A stretch of DNA of 18,474 nt from Smittium culicis (GCA_001970855.1 LSSN01002211.1:1-18474), one strand, 5' to 3'. Positions 7,795 through 18,322 are shown, numbered from the stretch's first letter. Translations and numbers: made by a program. Notes: generated by a model from the letters alone, not told the origin.

Positions 7795-10700
7795 ATAAAA
7801 TTATACAAATAAATTTTAAAAAGAATGAAAGAAAAAAAAAGGGGAAATATAAAAATGAAAGAAAAAAAATTGGAAAACTTAAAAATGAAAGAAAAAAATG
7901 GGAAAATATAAAAATATCAACCTTCAACGTGAATGGAATATCCTGTAACAAAAAAAAAAAAAAGACAGACTATTCACTTATTTAAAAAAAATTGTTAAGT
8001 CAGATATAATCTGTATACAAAAAGTTAATATAAAAAATCTAGATAAACCATTTTGGACCAATTATTGGAACGGATTGGTATCCTGGTCAAAATATACTGC
8101 GACAATTATTAATAATAGTAAATATAAAATTTTGGAAAAGCTAATATATTTCGAAGGTAGAATAAACATAACATTGGTTGAAACACAGAATAAAAAAATA
8201 AGAATAGTAAACCTATATTTATCAAACAACGAACGCGAGAGAAAAATATTAATAGATTTTACAACAGAAAAACTATTGGCTATTAAAAATAGAGATGAAG
8301 AAATAACAGTCATGGGAGACATGAACATGGTTGAAGATGAAATAAATGATAGATCTCCACCTAGAATAACTTCTAAAAAGGAATGGGTAAACATGGCGGA
8401 GCTAATCAATACGTTTGGTTTATTAATTCTGCTAAGTAAACTAAATGGCAGTGACATAATTTATACATGGGAGGAATATTCTGGAAGATATAAATCCAGA
8501 ATTGACCATATTTTAATACCGAATAATATTCTCCAAAATTGTAAAATAAAAGAAATTACATCAACAGAATTTTCAGATCATAAATGTATTACCATTAGTT
8601 TAAAAAATTGGTCAAATAATAGAAATACTAATAAAGAAAATTGGAAGCTTAACTCAAGCTTACTTAATAAATTGGAAATCTCAAATAAAACATCAAAAGT
8701 ATTATCAATGAAATGCACAACAATTGACGAATGGGCTTTAATTAAAAGCAATTGCAAAGATTTATTCATTAAATTTGGCAAATTAAACTCCAAAAATTCC
8801 AAAATTAAGATATTACAACTAACAAATAAAACATATAACTCATTAATAAAAAGATCAAATGCTAGCACAGCTGTAATACAAACTTACAGCAAAGAAATTC
8901 TAACTAATGAGAATAAAATAAAAATGATAAAAAAGAAACAACTAGATGGGGTTATTGTCCGCTCTCGGACTAATTGGGCAGAAAAAGGTGAAAAATCCAA
9001 TAAGTACTTCTTTGGTCTATTAAAAACAAAAGAAAGTAAAAATAGAATAGAGTCATTGCTCAACAAAAATGGAGAACTAATAAATGATCCAACAAAAATC
9101 AACGAAATATGCCATGGATTTTATTCAAAACTCTTGATAGGGGTGAAACATGCCCCAAAAGCCAAATTAAACTATCCCAGCAAATTAAAAAAAGGCTAAC
9201 ACCAAAAGAGGCTCCAGAGTTATATAAAGAAATAGAAATAGAAGAAATAGAATTCTCAATTGATAATTCGCCTAATAACAAATCACCAGGTCCAGATGGT
9301 CTATCATTTGAATTTTATAAAAAATATAAAAAAATAATATCCAAACACCTGAAGGCTATCTTTAATAATACAAATGAAATGAACAAATGGAATAGTATTA
9401 TAGGCAGATCATTAATAACCCTAATTCCAAAAAAAGCAGATAACTCAAATTTAAAAAATTATAGGCCAATAACTCTATCAAATACTGATGAAAAAATATA
9501 TACTAAAATTCTCACAAATAGATTTCAAAAATTTATTGGAAAATTAATAAATGAAAACCAATCTGGTTTCATAAAAAAAAGAAGCATTTTTGATAATATC
9601 CACTCAGTTAATTTCTTATTGGAAATCAGTAAAATGAATCCGGAAATTACAAACGGATATATGTTATTAGTGGACCAAGAAAAAGCATATGACAGAGTCG
9701 ACTGGAAATATTTATTCAGGTGCCTTGAAAAGTTTGGTATTGGCCAGTTGTTTATAGAAAGAATAAAAAACATATATTATGGGTCAAAAACATCAATTAT
9801 TATCAATGGAAAAAGAACTAGACCAATTTGTATCAAGCAAGGACTAAGACAAGGAGATCCATTATCTCCACTTTTATATAATTGCATAATAGAACCATTA
9901 ATACTATTGATTGAAAAAAAAATTTCAGGAATCCCAGTAACGAATAAAGGATTCAAAATCCTAGCATATGCTGATGATTTGCTAATAGGTATTAATGGCC
10001 GCAATGAAGAAATATTAATTAATGATGCTCTTAAGCTCCATTCGCTAGCTTCGAATGCTAAAATTAATGTAGAAAAAACAATACACCTAAAAATAGGCGC
10101 TCCAAAAGATGACTGACTAGTAAAAAAATGTTTACCACAAAATGAGACATTTAAATATTTAGGTATACTTTTTAATTCGTTGGGAATTGCATATAAAGAA
10201 AACCAAGAAGCTTTATCAAATAATATTACTGAAAAAATAAAAAGCTGGAATAACAGGAAAATATCACTTAAAGGGAAAGTGTTACTGGTTAATACTTTTC
10301 TACTTTCAAAACTATGGTTCGCTGCACACATAGTAGCTTTTGAAAAAGATTTTTTATCATTAATTAAAAAAAAGGTAAAAAATTTTATTTGGAGCAATAA
10401 AAAAGCACAGATAAAATTAGATACAATAGAATTGGATAAAAAGAATGGAGGCCTAGGCTTATTAAACGTAATAGTACAATCAAAAACAATATTTATGAAA
10501 TGGTATAATGATCTGATTGGTAATAAGAAATGTATTTGGAGAGAATCAGCGTTAAATAACCTTCAATTTATCTCCAATAAGTACACAGAAAATGAAAATT
10601 ATCTTGATTTATTGGCTATAAAAACAAAAAGAAAAAATATCAACCAATTTCCACCAATGTGGAGAGAAGCGATAAAATTATCAAACGACATATACGAAAT

Positions 10701-11702
10701 AGACGAATCTGACATAGCCAATTGGCCTTACGAAAAAATAAAAATGCTTGGGCTAAACAAATTAAATAAAATAATCAACACCAACCTAACTAAAAAAGAC
10801 CAATCGTGGCTACTAAAAAATAATATATCTAGCTATGGCGAATTTATAGCAAAATGGAGTTAATCTGGGATGATGATTCGGATTTTATATATTTAATTAA
10901 TATCAATAATAAACCAATAACTATTAACATAAACTTAATACAGAAACATGAATGGTTCGATAAAGAATTCGCTCACTCCTATAAAATACACTCAGAAAAC
11001 TTTAAAATTAATAACCAACCAATAGATAAATGGGAAAATCGATTTGTTAGAAAAATTATCGACCTAAAATACAGAAAAGAACCAATAGTACAACCGAAGT
11101 GGGACTCTATTGGTAAAACGACTAATATTGTACCAGTATTCAATTGGACAAAAATTCACAAAATAGACCTAGAGCCAAAAATCACAAGTCACTTATATAT
11201 GCTTTTTCATAACGCTCTAATCACAGGTGAAAAACTAAGAATATGGAATAATGGTCAATATGACCAATCACAAGAATTTAAAGTATGCAAAACTAGAAAA
11301 GAAAATATAACACATATATACTTTGGCTGTATAAGAATCAATGATTTCTGGAAGCTGATTTGTCAGTTTATAAACGAAAAATCCACATTAGATACTAGTT
11401 TAACCAGTAGAATGACCGTGGATATAATATTTGACTTATTAGAGCCATTTAAAAAAAAATTTCCTAACGTTGAGATACTCTATGGTTTAGCCATTTGGAA
11501 CATTTACAGGGCCAAAACTGAAGCTGCGTTAACAAAAACTATTCTGCCTGCCAAAGGAATATTCATAAGGTGGAAATATGACCTAAAAGAAAAAATTATC
11601 AGAGACCTTAAACACAAAAAGAAAAGAGACACCTGGATCAAAATAAAAACCCTTTGGTTTTCTATAGAGCCAGGCGGGAAAGTTACCTTTAACAGTAGCT
11701 AA
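7764..11702 (+). pseudogene. LINE ORF2 (endonuclease, reverse transcriptase, zinc finger), disrupted
   Basis: This is the replication polyprotein for target-primed reverse transcription. The endonuclease starts ISTFNVNGI (7914) and keeps VMGDMNMV (about 8312-8335), YKSRIDHILI (about 8488) and FSDHKCI (about 8573). The catalytic Glu after IICIQ is Lys (AAA 8021-8023). The RT carries LIPKKADNSNLKNYRPI, LLVDQEKAYDRVDW, GLRQGDPLSPLLYN and YADDLL (about 9967-9981), so its catalytic aspartates are intact. Near the C-terminus, a C-x2-C-x8-H-x4-C finger (11277-11330) has Phe at its first position. Frame changes occur at the A14 run at 7950-7963, near 9130 and near 10855; TGA interrupts at 10114-10116. 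The frame opens after a stop at 7761, has no early ATG and overlaps the end of ORF1 by about 30 nt. The ORF ends at TAA 11700-11702. Confidence 0.85.
7821..7910 (+). repeat. Three 30-bp tandem repeats at the start of LINE ORF2
   Basis: The units are 7821-7850, 7851-7880 and 7881-7910. Each begins AA(A/G)AATGAAAGAAAAAAA and encodes KNERKK plus four variable residues in the frame that leads into the endonuclease. They form a basic linker just before the catalytic domain. Confidence 0.8.
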
Positions 11703-11812
11703 ATACGTCTCCACTATACCTGTCTCTCCCTAAATTTAATCATCTTTATCTCTAACATATTATTTTTATTACCGTAAAAACAAATAAATAAATAGTACTA
11801 TAAAAAAAAAAG
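11703..11812 (+). other. LINE 3' UTR and poly(A) tail
   Basis: About 110 nt of AT-rich DNA follow the ORF2 stop and end in A10 and G before the duplication. I saw no strong hairpin. Confidence 0.7.
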
Positions 11813-11826
11813 AAAAAGTGTTGAAA
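11813..11826 (+). repeat. LINE target-site duplication, right copy
   Basis: This is the second copy of AAAAAGTGTTGAAA, identical to 6290-6303. It fixes the 3' boundary of the LINE. Confidence 0.85.
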
Positions 11827-12012
11827 TGAAGGGGGCAGTATAGTTTGCTAATTTTTTCTATTTATGGCATTATTATTGGCTGAACATGAAATAAGTTTTA
11901 ATTTTACTATTTGGGAGATTCTAGACGAAGAGAGCAGTTTGTTGAAGTTTAATTTTATTGGCTTGGGCACTCATTTGTACTAAATATTATTGGCAGTGAC
12001 GAAAAAGCATTT
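11827..12012. other. Spacer between the LINE and the DIRS element
   Basis: Host DNA or the remnant of the inverted-repeat element cut by the LINE. The octamer TTATTGGC occurs three times (near 11872, 11957 and 11988). No gene is seen. Confidence 0.4.
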
Positions 12013-12013
12013 A

Positions 12014-12173
12014 GACTGTTCGAGGGGCCGAAGGTCCCGAAAATGATTGGTATTAGGCCTTTCAGGCCGATTTTCATTTTTATTGGTAGATATAAATAGA
12101 GTTTAATAAGTAAATTAAGATATAAATTAAGATATACTATAAAAGGAACCCCATAAACCCTTGGAACTATTAG
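12014..12173 (+). repeat. Left inverted terminal repeat of the DIRS element
   Basis: It runs from GACTGTTCGAGG through AGGCCTTTCAGGCCGA, TTATTGGTAGATATAAATAG and AAGGAACCCCATAAACCC to GGAACTATTAG. It is the inverse of 16247-16407 with few mismatches. Differences cluster in the outermost 35 bp, as usual for the unequal termini of DIRS elements. Confidence 0.9.
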
Positions 12174-13453
12174 TCTTTTCTAAAGTATAGCACATATAGA
12201 ACGATGCAATTTTGCCTTTGGGATGCGGAGGGCGGGTCCGATCATTTTCGGGACCGAAGGTCCTCTCAATGATTGGTGTGTTTGTCGCTCTAAAAATTGG
12301 TGAGGTAGAACTGTACGCTATTTTATTGTCTAGTTTGAAGTAATACTTTTTAAAAGTATTTTCGGTTTTCCAATCAGCTTGTTGCATCAAATCTTTTATG
12401 CTTACGCCTGAGTTAAATTCTTTTGTAAAAGAAACTTCTCTGGTGCTATGTACACTATTTTTTGATCCTAAGAGCTGTATTGTTGACTATATTCATCTGG
12501 ATATAGTGTCATTTGAAGCAGGCTTTACTTTTGGTGAAGTAATGAAAAACATGGTGTTTTCGAATTTCCCAGTAACATGTTCTTTTGTCAAATCTAAGTA
12601 TTTTCCAAGCGTTCTTACTGGGCATATACTAGGGTCTTCGTTGTATGGGCTTAGCCATATCGACTTTGATCCTTTACCTTTATGCTTTGGACAGTGTAAA
12701 AGCAACGCATTATTTTTTTCCTTTGATTATTTCAGACCTCATTATTACTTGAATTTCACTTCGAGGTCTCCATGAAGTTGAAAGCGCCAATAACATAACA
12801 CATTTTTTAGCTAGCTGTAACAGTGGAATTTTATTGTTTTCTCCCCATGACTTTAGTACTTCTAGCATCGAACATACACCCCAAGTTGGGGTGTTTATTG
12901 GGCGATATATAATGTTATTTTTTAGTCCTAATAGCAGTCTATTAATTCCTCTACCCATTTTTATAGGCTTTCCGGTTGGATATAGTGTTAACAACCTATC
13001 TGAAACTGCTGTAGCATATATTGAGATAGACGGAGCTGAAAGTTTAAGCGAGGCAAGAAAATTTTCTAGGTTAACTGCTTCTTATTTTTTGGGGTCTATT
13101 CCTTTGCTGATAGACCACTCGCAATATTTTTTCCAACCTAGTGAGTAATTTTTTTTTGTATTTGGCCTAATAGTGTTAGATATCAATTTTTCTGCTTGCT
13201 CAGATAATTCGACGCCTGTGACCCCGACACTTTCCAAACGCACATTTCCCACTGTGAGTGCGCTGATTTCAGTATTATTGTCTCGCAGGTCGTTATATTC
13301 ATTAGTTTTGAATACCATGGTTGGATTTTCCAATTGGGAGTTATTATTCTCATATTTATTTTCTCTAAAATAACCCGCCTGATTGTCGGTAAAATTAAAA
13401 CTGGAGGGGGGTTCGCATATGCTCCTGTTTTTGGCCATGGTGAAGAAGAGCAT
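12127..13453 (-). pseudogene. DIRS tyrosine recombinase, disrupted
   Basis: It would integrate the circular DNA intermediate. The frame starts at ATG 13453, overlaps the RT-RNase H frame by about 59 bp and runs into the left terminal repeat, ending at TAA 12127. The catalytic residues are visible: Arg in STSWRPRSE (about 12760), HSTR (about 12440) and Tyr in FKKYYFK (about 12340). A DNA-binding N-terminal part with NTKKNYSLGWKKYCEW lies near 13130. Interruptions are TAA at 13082-13084, a frameshift in an A-run near 12712, TGA at 12493-12495 and TAG at 12487-12489. The codons for IIERTFGPENDR are supplied by the internal complementary region. Confidence 0.85.
12241..12276 (+). repeat. Internal complementary region (ICR) of the DIRS element
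   Basis: Bases 12248-12276 (29 nt) are the exact reverse complement of the right outer end at 16370-16398. Bases 12241-12255 (15 nt) are the exact reverse complement of the left outer end at 12033-12047. The two matches overlap at the centre, as expected of an ICR that templates joining of the two element ends during circle formation. Confidence 0.9.
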
Positions 13454-15060
13454 CTGTTCCCAGAGATTGTGGATCTGGTGACTGGAAATAATATCTCGAC
13501 AGCTGGTGGATTATCACTGATGCAAATAAGTCTATTTTAAATGGGCCCCACAGTTTGTTTACTAAGCTGAACAAGCGTTTGGGCAGCATCCATTCCCAAT
13601 GCTTGTCCGCATTCCGTGACAACCATTCCACCTGAATGTTGTTTTTTCCCGCTATGTGGGTATTATTTACACGTATGTTGTTGGACATTATTATGTCCCA
13701 CCACTCCTTCGCTAACCCGAGGAGCTTCCTGTTTGCTGTTGTGCCCCCGTTCTGATATATTGCCTTTGTGGTAATATTTCTGTTTACATACGGGCTTCTT
13801 GGTTCTTCCAGTAAGTCGAATGCAACCTTAGAGCATGTAAAAGAGTGTAAAATTCTTTGTAATTCGACGATTCTAGCCTCATTCTTGAGCCCCAAGTTCG
13901 ACCGAGAGTCACAATGTCGCTCGTTATACCCCATCCAGTCCCAGAATCATCCGTTGTAGCAGATACGGGCGCGTTTGGGTCCATGGTTTCAGCATCATTG
14001 GGGAACTGTTCCATATATTTATCTGCTCTTCCCACCATATCAGGTCTTTTATGGTGTTTTCCGATAATGGACAAGGGGAGTCGTACCGGTAGTGTGATTT
14101 GGTTAGTGCTTTTGAGATATCCATCTGGAGCTCCCAGGATTTTATCGCAGCTGGTCCTATGGTAGTTGCTGCTGGGGAGAACAGCGCGTTTTCTCCCATA
14201 ACCTGCCTTGTTGTCAACTTTCGATGGCGTGCATGGCGAACTTCCTGGCGGATTTTTTTTCGTTCTTTCTTGAGTTAAGTGAATGGTTATCTTCGCTGTG
14301 TCGAAGAGAAACCCCAGAAATTTCTGAGCAGTTTTGGGCGTTGTTACCGATTTTTCGGTGCTGATTGTGTACCCTAAATTTTCCAAGTGTTTCAGGGTAA
14401 TTTTTCTGTATTGGAGGCACTCTGCCGCGGATGTACCCAGAGTAGCTACACCTTCAATTTAAAATATAAGACGAATTCCTATCACTATTAGCAGTTCGAT
14501 GGCTGCTTTCATTATCTTTGAAAGCGCTCAAGTTTCAGTCATTAGTCCAAATTTTAGCGACTGGAATTCGTACACCACATTTTGGCTCATGGATTTGCAC
14601 ATTTTTGTGGGCTCGAGGTTGAGTGGTATGTAGTGATAGACCGATTTTAGGTCCAATTTTGCGATGTAATTCCCGGTAATTATTAATTCTCTTAAAGACC
14701 TCACATCTTCTATTTTGAAGCTTTCTTTTATTATGATTTCTTTTATATAAGCCATGTATAATAGAGGTAGTATTTTCCTTGTCTCTTCTTTTTCAAATAT
14801 CGGTGACACGAAGGTTGTGTTTGAGAAATTTTCTTTTTGAATAGTTCCAAGTATTTCGTATTGTTACACCATGGAGCTTATGTTCATAATGTGGGCCACT
14901 GGTAAGCAGTATTTTTTTATGAGGTATGGGTGTCGGCTTTTGGTAAAATGAAATTTTGTACCCATTTCTGAGAATTTCGATCACCCATGGAATTTTCACG
15001 TATTTTGCTCATTTTTTGAGGCGCTTTGAAAGGCCATGGAGCAATCGGAATTCTTGCTAT
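13395..15060 (-). pseudogene. DIRS reverse transcriptase-RNase H, disrupted
   Basis: RT begins near KIPWVIEILRNGYKISF (about 14995) and shows VSPIFEKEETRK, YIAKLDLKSVYHYIPL and LKFGLMTET (14800-14530), then LGYTISTEKS and KFLGFLF, all as in DIRS RTs. The Y-x-D-D motif is replaced by stop-I-E-G (14450-14461), so both catalytic Asp are gone. RNase H follows with TTDDSGTGWG (about 13940), NYKEF, and NNTHIAGKNN..EWLSR (about 13640). A DIRS-typical tail LWGPFKIDLFAS leads to SPDPQSLGTDALL. The frame moves near 15040, 14870, 14240, 14170 and 13800. Stops include TGA 15009-15011, TGA 14528-14530 and TAA 14459-14461. The start is unclear because the upstream frame runs on from gag. Confidence 0.8.
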
Positions 15061-15240
15061 GCTGAAATTGGATCTAATATTTTTAATGGTAAAGCAAGTG
15101 ATTTCTTTTTCTCCGTAAATTTTTTGTGTTGGACTGGAGTCGAATATCGAAGTTATGTTTGTCACAATCCAAGTTTTTTGGAGCTCAGAGATTCTTCTAC
15201 AATCTGTTCTATAACCCCCGGGAGATTTTATCGAAGGTTT

Positions 15241-16174
15241 TTAAGTTTCTTTTTGTTTTTTTGGTGGGGCTATAGCCAAATATGTTGCTTTAATGTTGAT
15301 TATAGCTACTTTCAGAATATTTAATATTCCATTTAGAGCTTCCATTCCATTATTTCTGGCCATTAAATCTGTTTCCGAAGCTTTCAAAGTATCCGAAGTT
15401 GTTTTGGTACAGTTGGTACGTTTTCCTGGAGTAATTTGTTCCCGTTTTGTTGGAGAGAGCTATTTTTGATCAGACTATGATGTCTTTCATCCTGAATGAA
15501 TTTACTAATGCGTTCCATAACATCTTTGGAGAACAGGTACTGGAATTCGGGGCTACTAGATTCGGGTACTGAGACTGCGATATCTTTATCGTATCCCGCG
15601 GCTTGAGAGATACACACGCGTCTGGTAATCTTCCATTTATGGCGTAACTGAACCCCAGTCTGACAAGATCTTGGGAGCTTCCATACATCGCTTCAGAAAA
15701 TTTTTTAGTTTCGGATTCGGTCGGATTGTCGATTTGGCTAAACTCTCTTGACATATCTTCGATAAGCAAGCCGATTCTTTCAAGTTCCAAGCTTTGCTGT
15801 TCTGCTTCTGACAGCAACTTGTTTTCTTTCGAAGCTTGAATGTTGAGCTTGAAGTTTATGCTAACTTTATTGCTTTTGAAGTGTCCTCCACTGGGTATAG
15901 GGTGCCTGTTTTTGATTGCTAAGATAGACTATGTGGAAAGCTTGTGTTTACAGTCGTGTCTTGATACCCATCCATGGGTATCTGGGTTGAGGTCCCATTT
16001 TCCTTGCTTATATAACTCAAATTCGGTGTTGTATATTCTTTCCACCGGGACTGCTTCACCTTCTGAAGTGGCGTTACCAGCGTCTTTACATCTACTAAGA
16101 GATGCTTTAAGTTCTTTAATTTCAAGGTGAAGAGCTGCAATACTCTGTTCTGGTTGTTGTTGCTCATTTTTCAT
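15241..16174 (-). pseudogene. DIRS gag-like ORF1, disrupted
   Basis: The frame opens at ATG 16174, about 70 bp inside the right terminal repeat, with a predicted coiled coil (IAALHLEIKELKASLSR). It reads on through a TAG at 15929-15931 to LLSEAEQQSLELERIGLLIED and SYAINGRLPDACVS. The frame changes near 15605 into SPEFQYLFSKDVMERISKFI and again near 15395, ending APPKKQKET at TAA 15241. Position and composition suit the structural protein of a DIRS element, but I see no diagnostic motif. After the TAA the same frame stays open to about 15045, so gag may originally have been longer or overlapped RT. Confidence 0.65.
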
Positions 16175-16246
16175 TTTATTTTTAAAAAAAATTTTTTTTA
16201 AAGGGTTTATATAATTATTTAGCGCGAAATGCGGCTTTAGAAATGG

Positions 16247-16407
16247 CTAATAGTTCCAAGGGTTTATGGGGTTCCTTTTATATTATATCTTATATTATAT
16301 CTTAATTTACTTATTAAACTCTATTTATATCTACCAATAAAAGTGAAATTCGGCCTGAAAGGCCTACCACCAATCATTGAGAGGACCTTCGGTCCCGAAG
16401 AACAGTC
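16247..16407 (-). repeat. Right inverted terminal repeat of the DIRS element
   Basis: It is the inverse of 12014-12173. It contains a duplicated TTATATTATATC stretch (16278-16303) that may act as a TATA-like promoter for the minus-strand transcript, whose gag ATG follows about 70 bp later. The outer end reads GGTCCCGAAGAACAGTC. Confidence 0.9.
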
Positions 16408-16418
16408 AAGACTGTTCG

Positions 16419-18060
16419 GACGAATGTGAAAAATAGTCAATCTAAATATACAAGTATTATTTGCTAAAAAAAAATACTATATTTTATATACTGGTTATTA
16501 ATTAATTATGAAATTGCGTGCACTGTAACTCTTTAAACATATTAGTGCTCTCTTTGTAAAGAATCTGCCATTTATTAATTTTATTTCAATTTAAATTTAT
16601 ATTTCTTAAAAATAAAAATAAAAATTTTTTATCATTTTTTTTATTTTATGCGTATTTTTTTTGGTATGAAATTCTTTATCCTTCAAGTACTCTATTAATT
16701 CTGAATCTCGCATTTTTTTACGTATATTTACGTTCCTTTTGATAAAATTTAACTTATTCTGTCTGTATGAGGTTAATCCATCGGCATTTAATTCTATAAA
16801 TAATCTTTACTCAGTCAGTTTATTTATTTTAAACATTTTCATGATTTTATTTAATACAGTCATACATTATATATATTTTAACATTCAAATAGCTATATAA
16901 TCATATCCATCCAAACATATAACTGAAGATGTAGAACTTTAATGGTTGCTTTAAAATATAAAATATAAAATTTTTGATATTTTGAATAATTATCACTCTA
17001 ATTTTTAATTATGATTCAGAATTGTACAATATTAATTATTTTAAAAATCGTGTTTTTTGTATTTTAAAAGTGAATAAAAAATTATTTTACTTTACGAACC
17101 GGGTAGATATAGGCAAAAAAAAAGTCGCTATAATAACCCTTCGTATTATACGTGCTTGAAAGAAAATTCAGTATGGTACCTCTTTTGTTTTCATATAAGA
17201 GAGATAATGCATTTATATGTGATACTTCGATTACTTTAACCAAATATCTTTATATTTTAAGGAAACTGGATGAGTTTAATTATTACTAATAAATGAAATT
17301 TATTCGTCACATTAGGATATTTATATTTTACTCATAAATTTTCGAAACTTTATTTAATTTAAAAAGTAGTTTATATATAGAGTTTTGATTTATGATTTAT
17401 AAATTTTCAATAGAAATATTTTTTAACTAATAATATTTTATCTATTACTATCTTAAAGATGGTTATTATCTTCATATGTCCATAAAATTTTTTTTGAAAT
17501 TATTGCTAGTTATTCTTTACAAAAATTTTCTTTATACCATACTAAAAAATTTCAAAAAATTCATTAAATTACAATGCATAAAATAACAAAAGCATGTATA
17601 AATCTTTCTTGAGAGATTATTTTATTTCTGATGTTTTATAAGTCTACCTATGAATTATATGTCGCCGATTATAACCTGTTATGGCACTATATGTGTTTTA
17701 CTATTCAATAAGCAGATTTTTTGTTTTTTTTGTTTTTTTTGTTTTTTTTTAGTTTTAAATTTGGATTTCATTTATTAAATTTTCTCAACTATAAAATTTT
17801 TTGAAGGGGTTTTTATACCTTTTCCGTGATGATAAATATTCCATAATTTTAGTTTAAAATATTTTTTAGTATCTAGAAATTATGATAGTGATAATAAGAA
17901 TGGAGACAAATAGTAAGAATAAAGTAAAGAATAGTTTTTATGTAAACGTGATAAAGTTTAAATCAAGCTGATATTTTATTGTTGAAAAAAATCTCTTTCT
18001 AAAATGAGAATCTTGTATTTTGTTTGTTTATTTTTTCGCGTCAAACACTCCATAAATGAA
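16419..18060. other. AT-rich intergenic region
   Basis: About 1.6 kb with no open frame worth reporting on either strand, no RNA gene and no clear transposon end. T-runs separated by single Gs occur at 17719-17750. The AT content is higher than in the element-bearing parts of the window. Confidence 0.5.
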
Positions 18061-18072
18061 TTTATTTATTAA

Positions 18073-18220
18073 TTCATTTATGATTTATAAGTAAATGGAT
18101 TATTTGGAGCTATTTTAATATAAACCAAAATTTATTAATACCTCGGAATAAAAGTATTACTATTTAATATAGTTTGTTATGTTTTTTTAGATAAAAAATA
18201 ATATACCACCCGTGTAAGTC
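18073..18220 (+). repeat. Old arm of the TTAA-flanked inverted-repeat element, copy F
   Basis: TTCATTTATGATTTATAAGT and TGGATTATTTGG match the interior of copy D. CTCGGAATAAAAGTATT matches copy A, and TTTAGATAAAAAATAATATA then CCACCCGTGTAAG matches the shared terminus. The flanking tetranucleotide has drifted to CTAA. It is the most diverged copy in the window. Confidence 0.45.
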
Positions 18221-18322
18221 TAAAAGATATATGGAATATAATAAATATTAAAATTTAAAACGTTCTCACACCTTTCTAATAATTTAAATTTTAAAATAGT
18301 GATTTGATAAAAACAGCTCAGG

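Larger units (their letters stand above)
6304..11812 (+). mobile_element. L1-like non-LTR retrotransposon (LINE), full length, decayed
   Basis: The 5509-bp element begins ACTCTCTCTCTCTTG and ends in a short A-rich tail (ATAAAAAAAAAAG). Perfect 14-bp direct repeats flank it. It encodes a gag-like ORF1 with a zinc knuckle, then ORF2 with an apurinic-type endonuclease, a reverse transcriptase and a C-terminal Cys/His finger. No RNase H domain is visible, which favours an L1-like layout over a Tad1-like one. The sense strand is strongly A-rich. Three in-frame TGAs and several frameshifts, mostly in or near A-runs, make this copy inactive as read. Confidence 0.9.
12014..16407 (-). mobile_element. 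DIRS-like tyrosine-recombinase retrotransposon, full length, decayed
   Basis: The element is about 4.4 kb and is read on the minus strand as gag, RT-RNase H, tyrosine recombinase. Inverted terminal repeats of about 160 bp lie at each end, and an internal complementary region sits near the recombinase end. There is no LTR, no integrase and no ordinary target duplication. This is the DIRS architecture: replication through a circular intermediate and integration by a tyrosine recombinase. Frameshifts, stop codons and a lost RT active site show this copy cannot move on its own. Confidence 0.9.

Noticed and set aside
12014..16407. LTR retrotransposon or DNA transposon interpretation of the terminal repeats
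   Set aside because: The repeats are inverted, not direct, and there is no integrase or DDE transposase; RT, RNase H, tyrosine recombinase and an ICR define a DIRS element.
17096..17150. GGGTAGATATAGGCAAAAAA followed by ATAACCCTTCG, resembling a foldback terminus
   Set aside because: Only short pieces match and the TTAA-proximal part does not continue; likely chance.
17710..17752. T-run tract with single Gs as a possible regulatory element
   Set aside because: Simple-sequence DNA with no nearby gene; no function can be supported.
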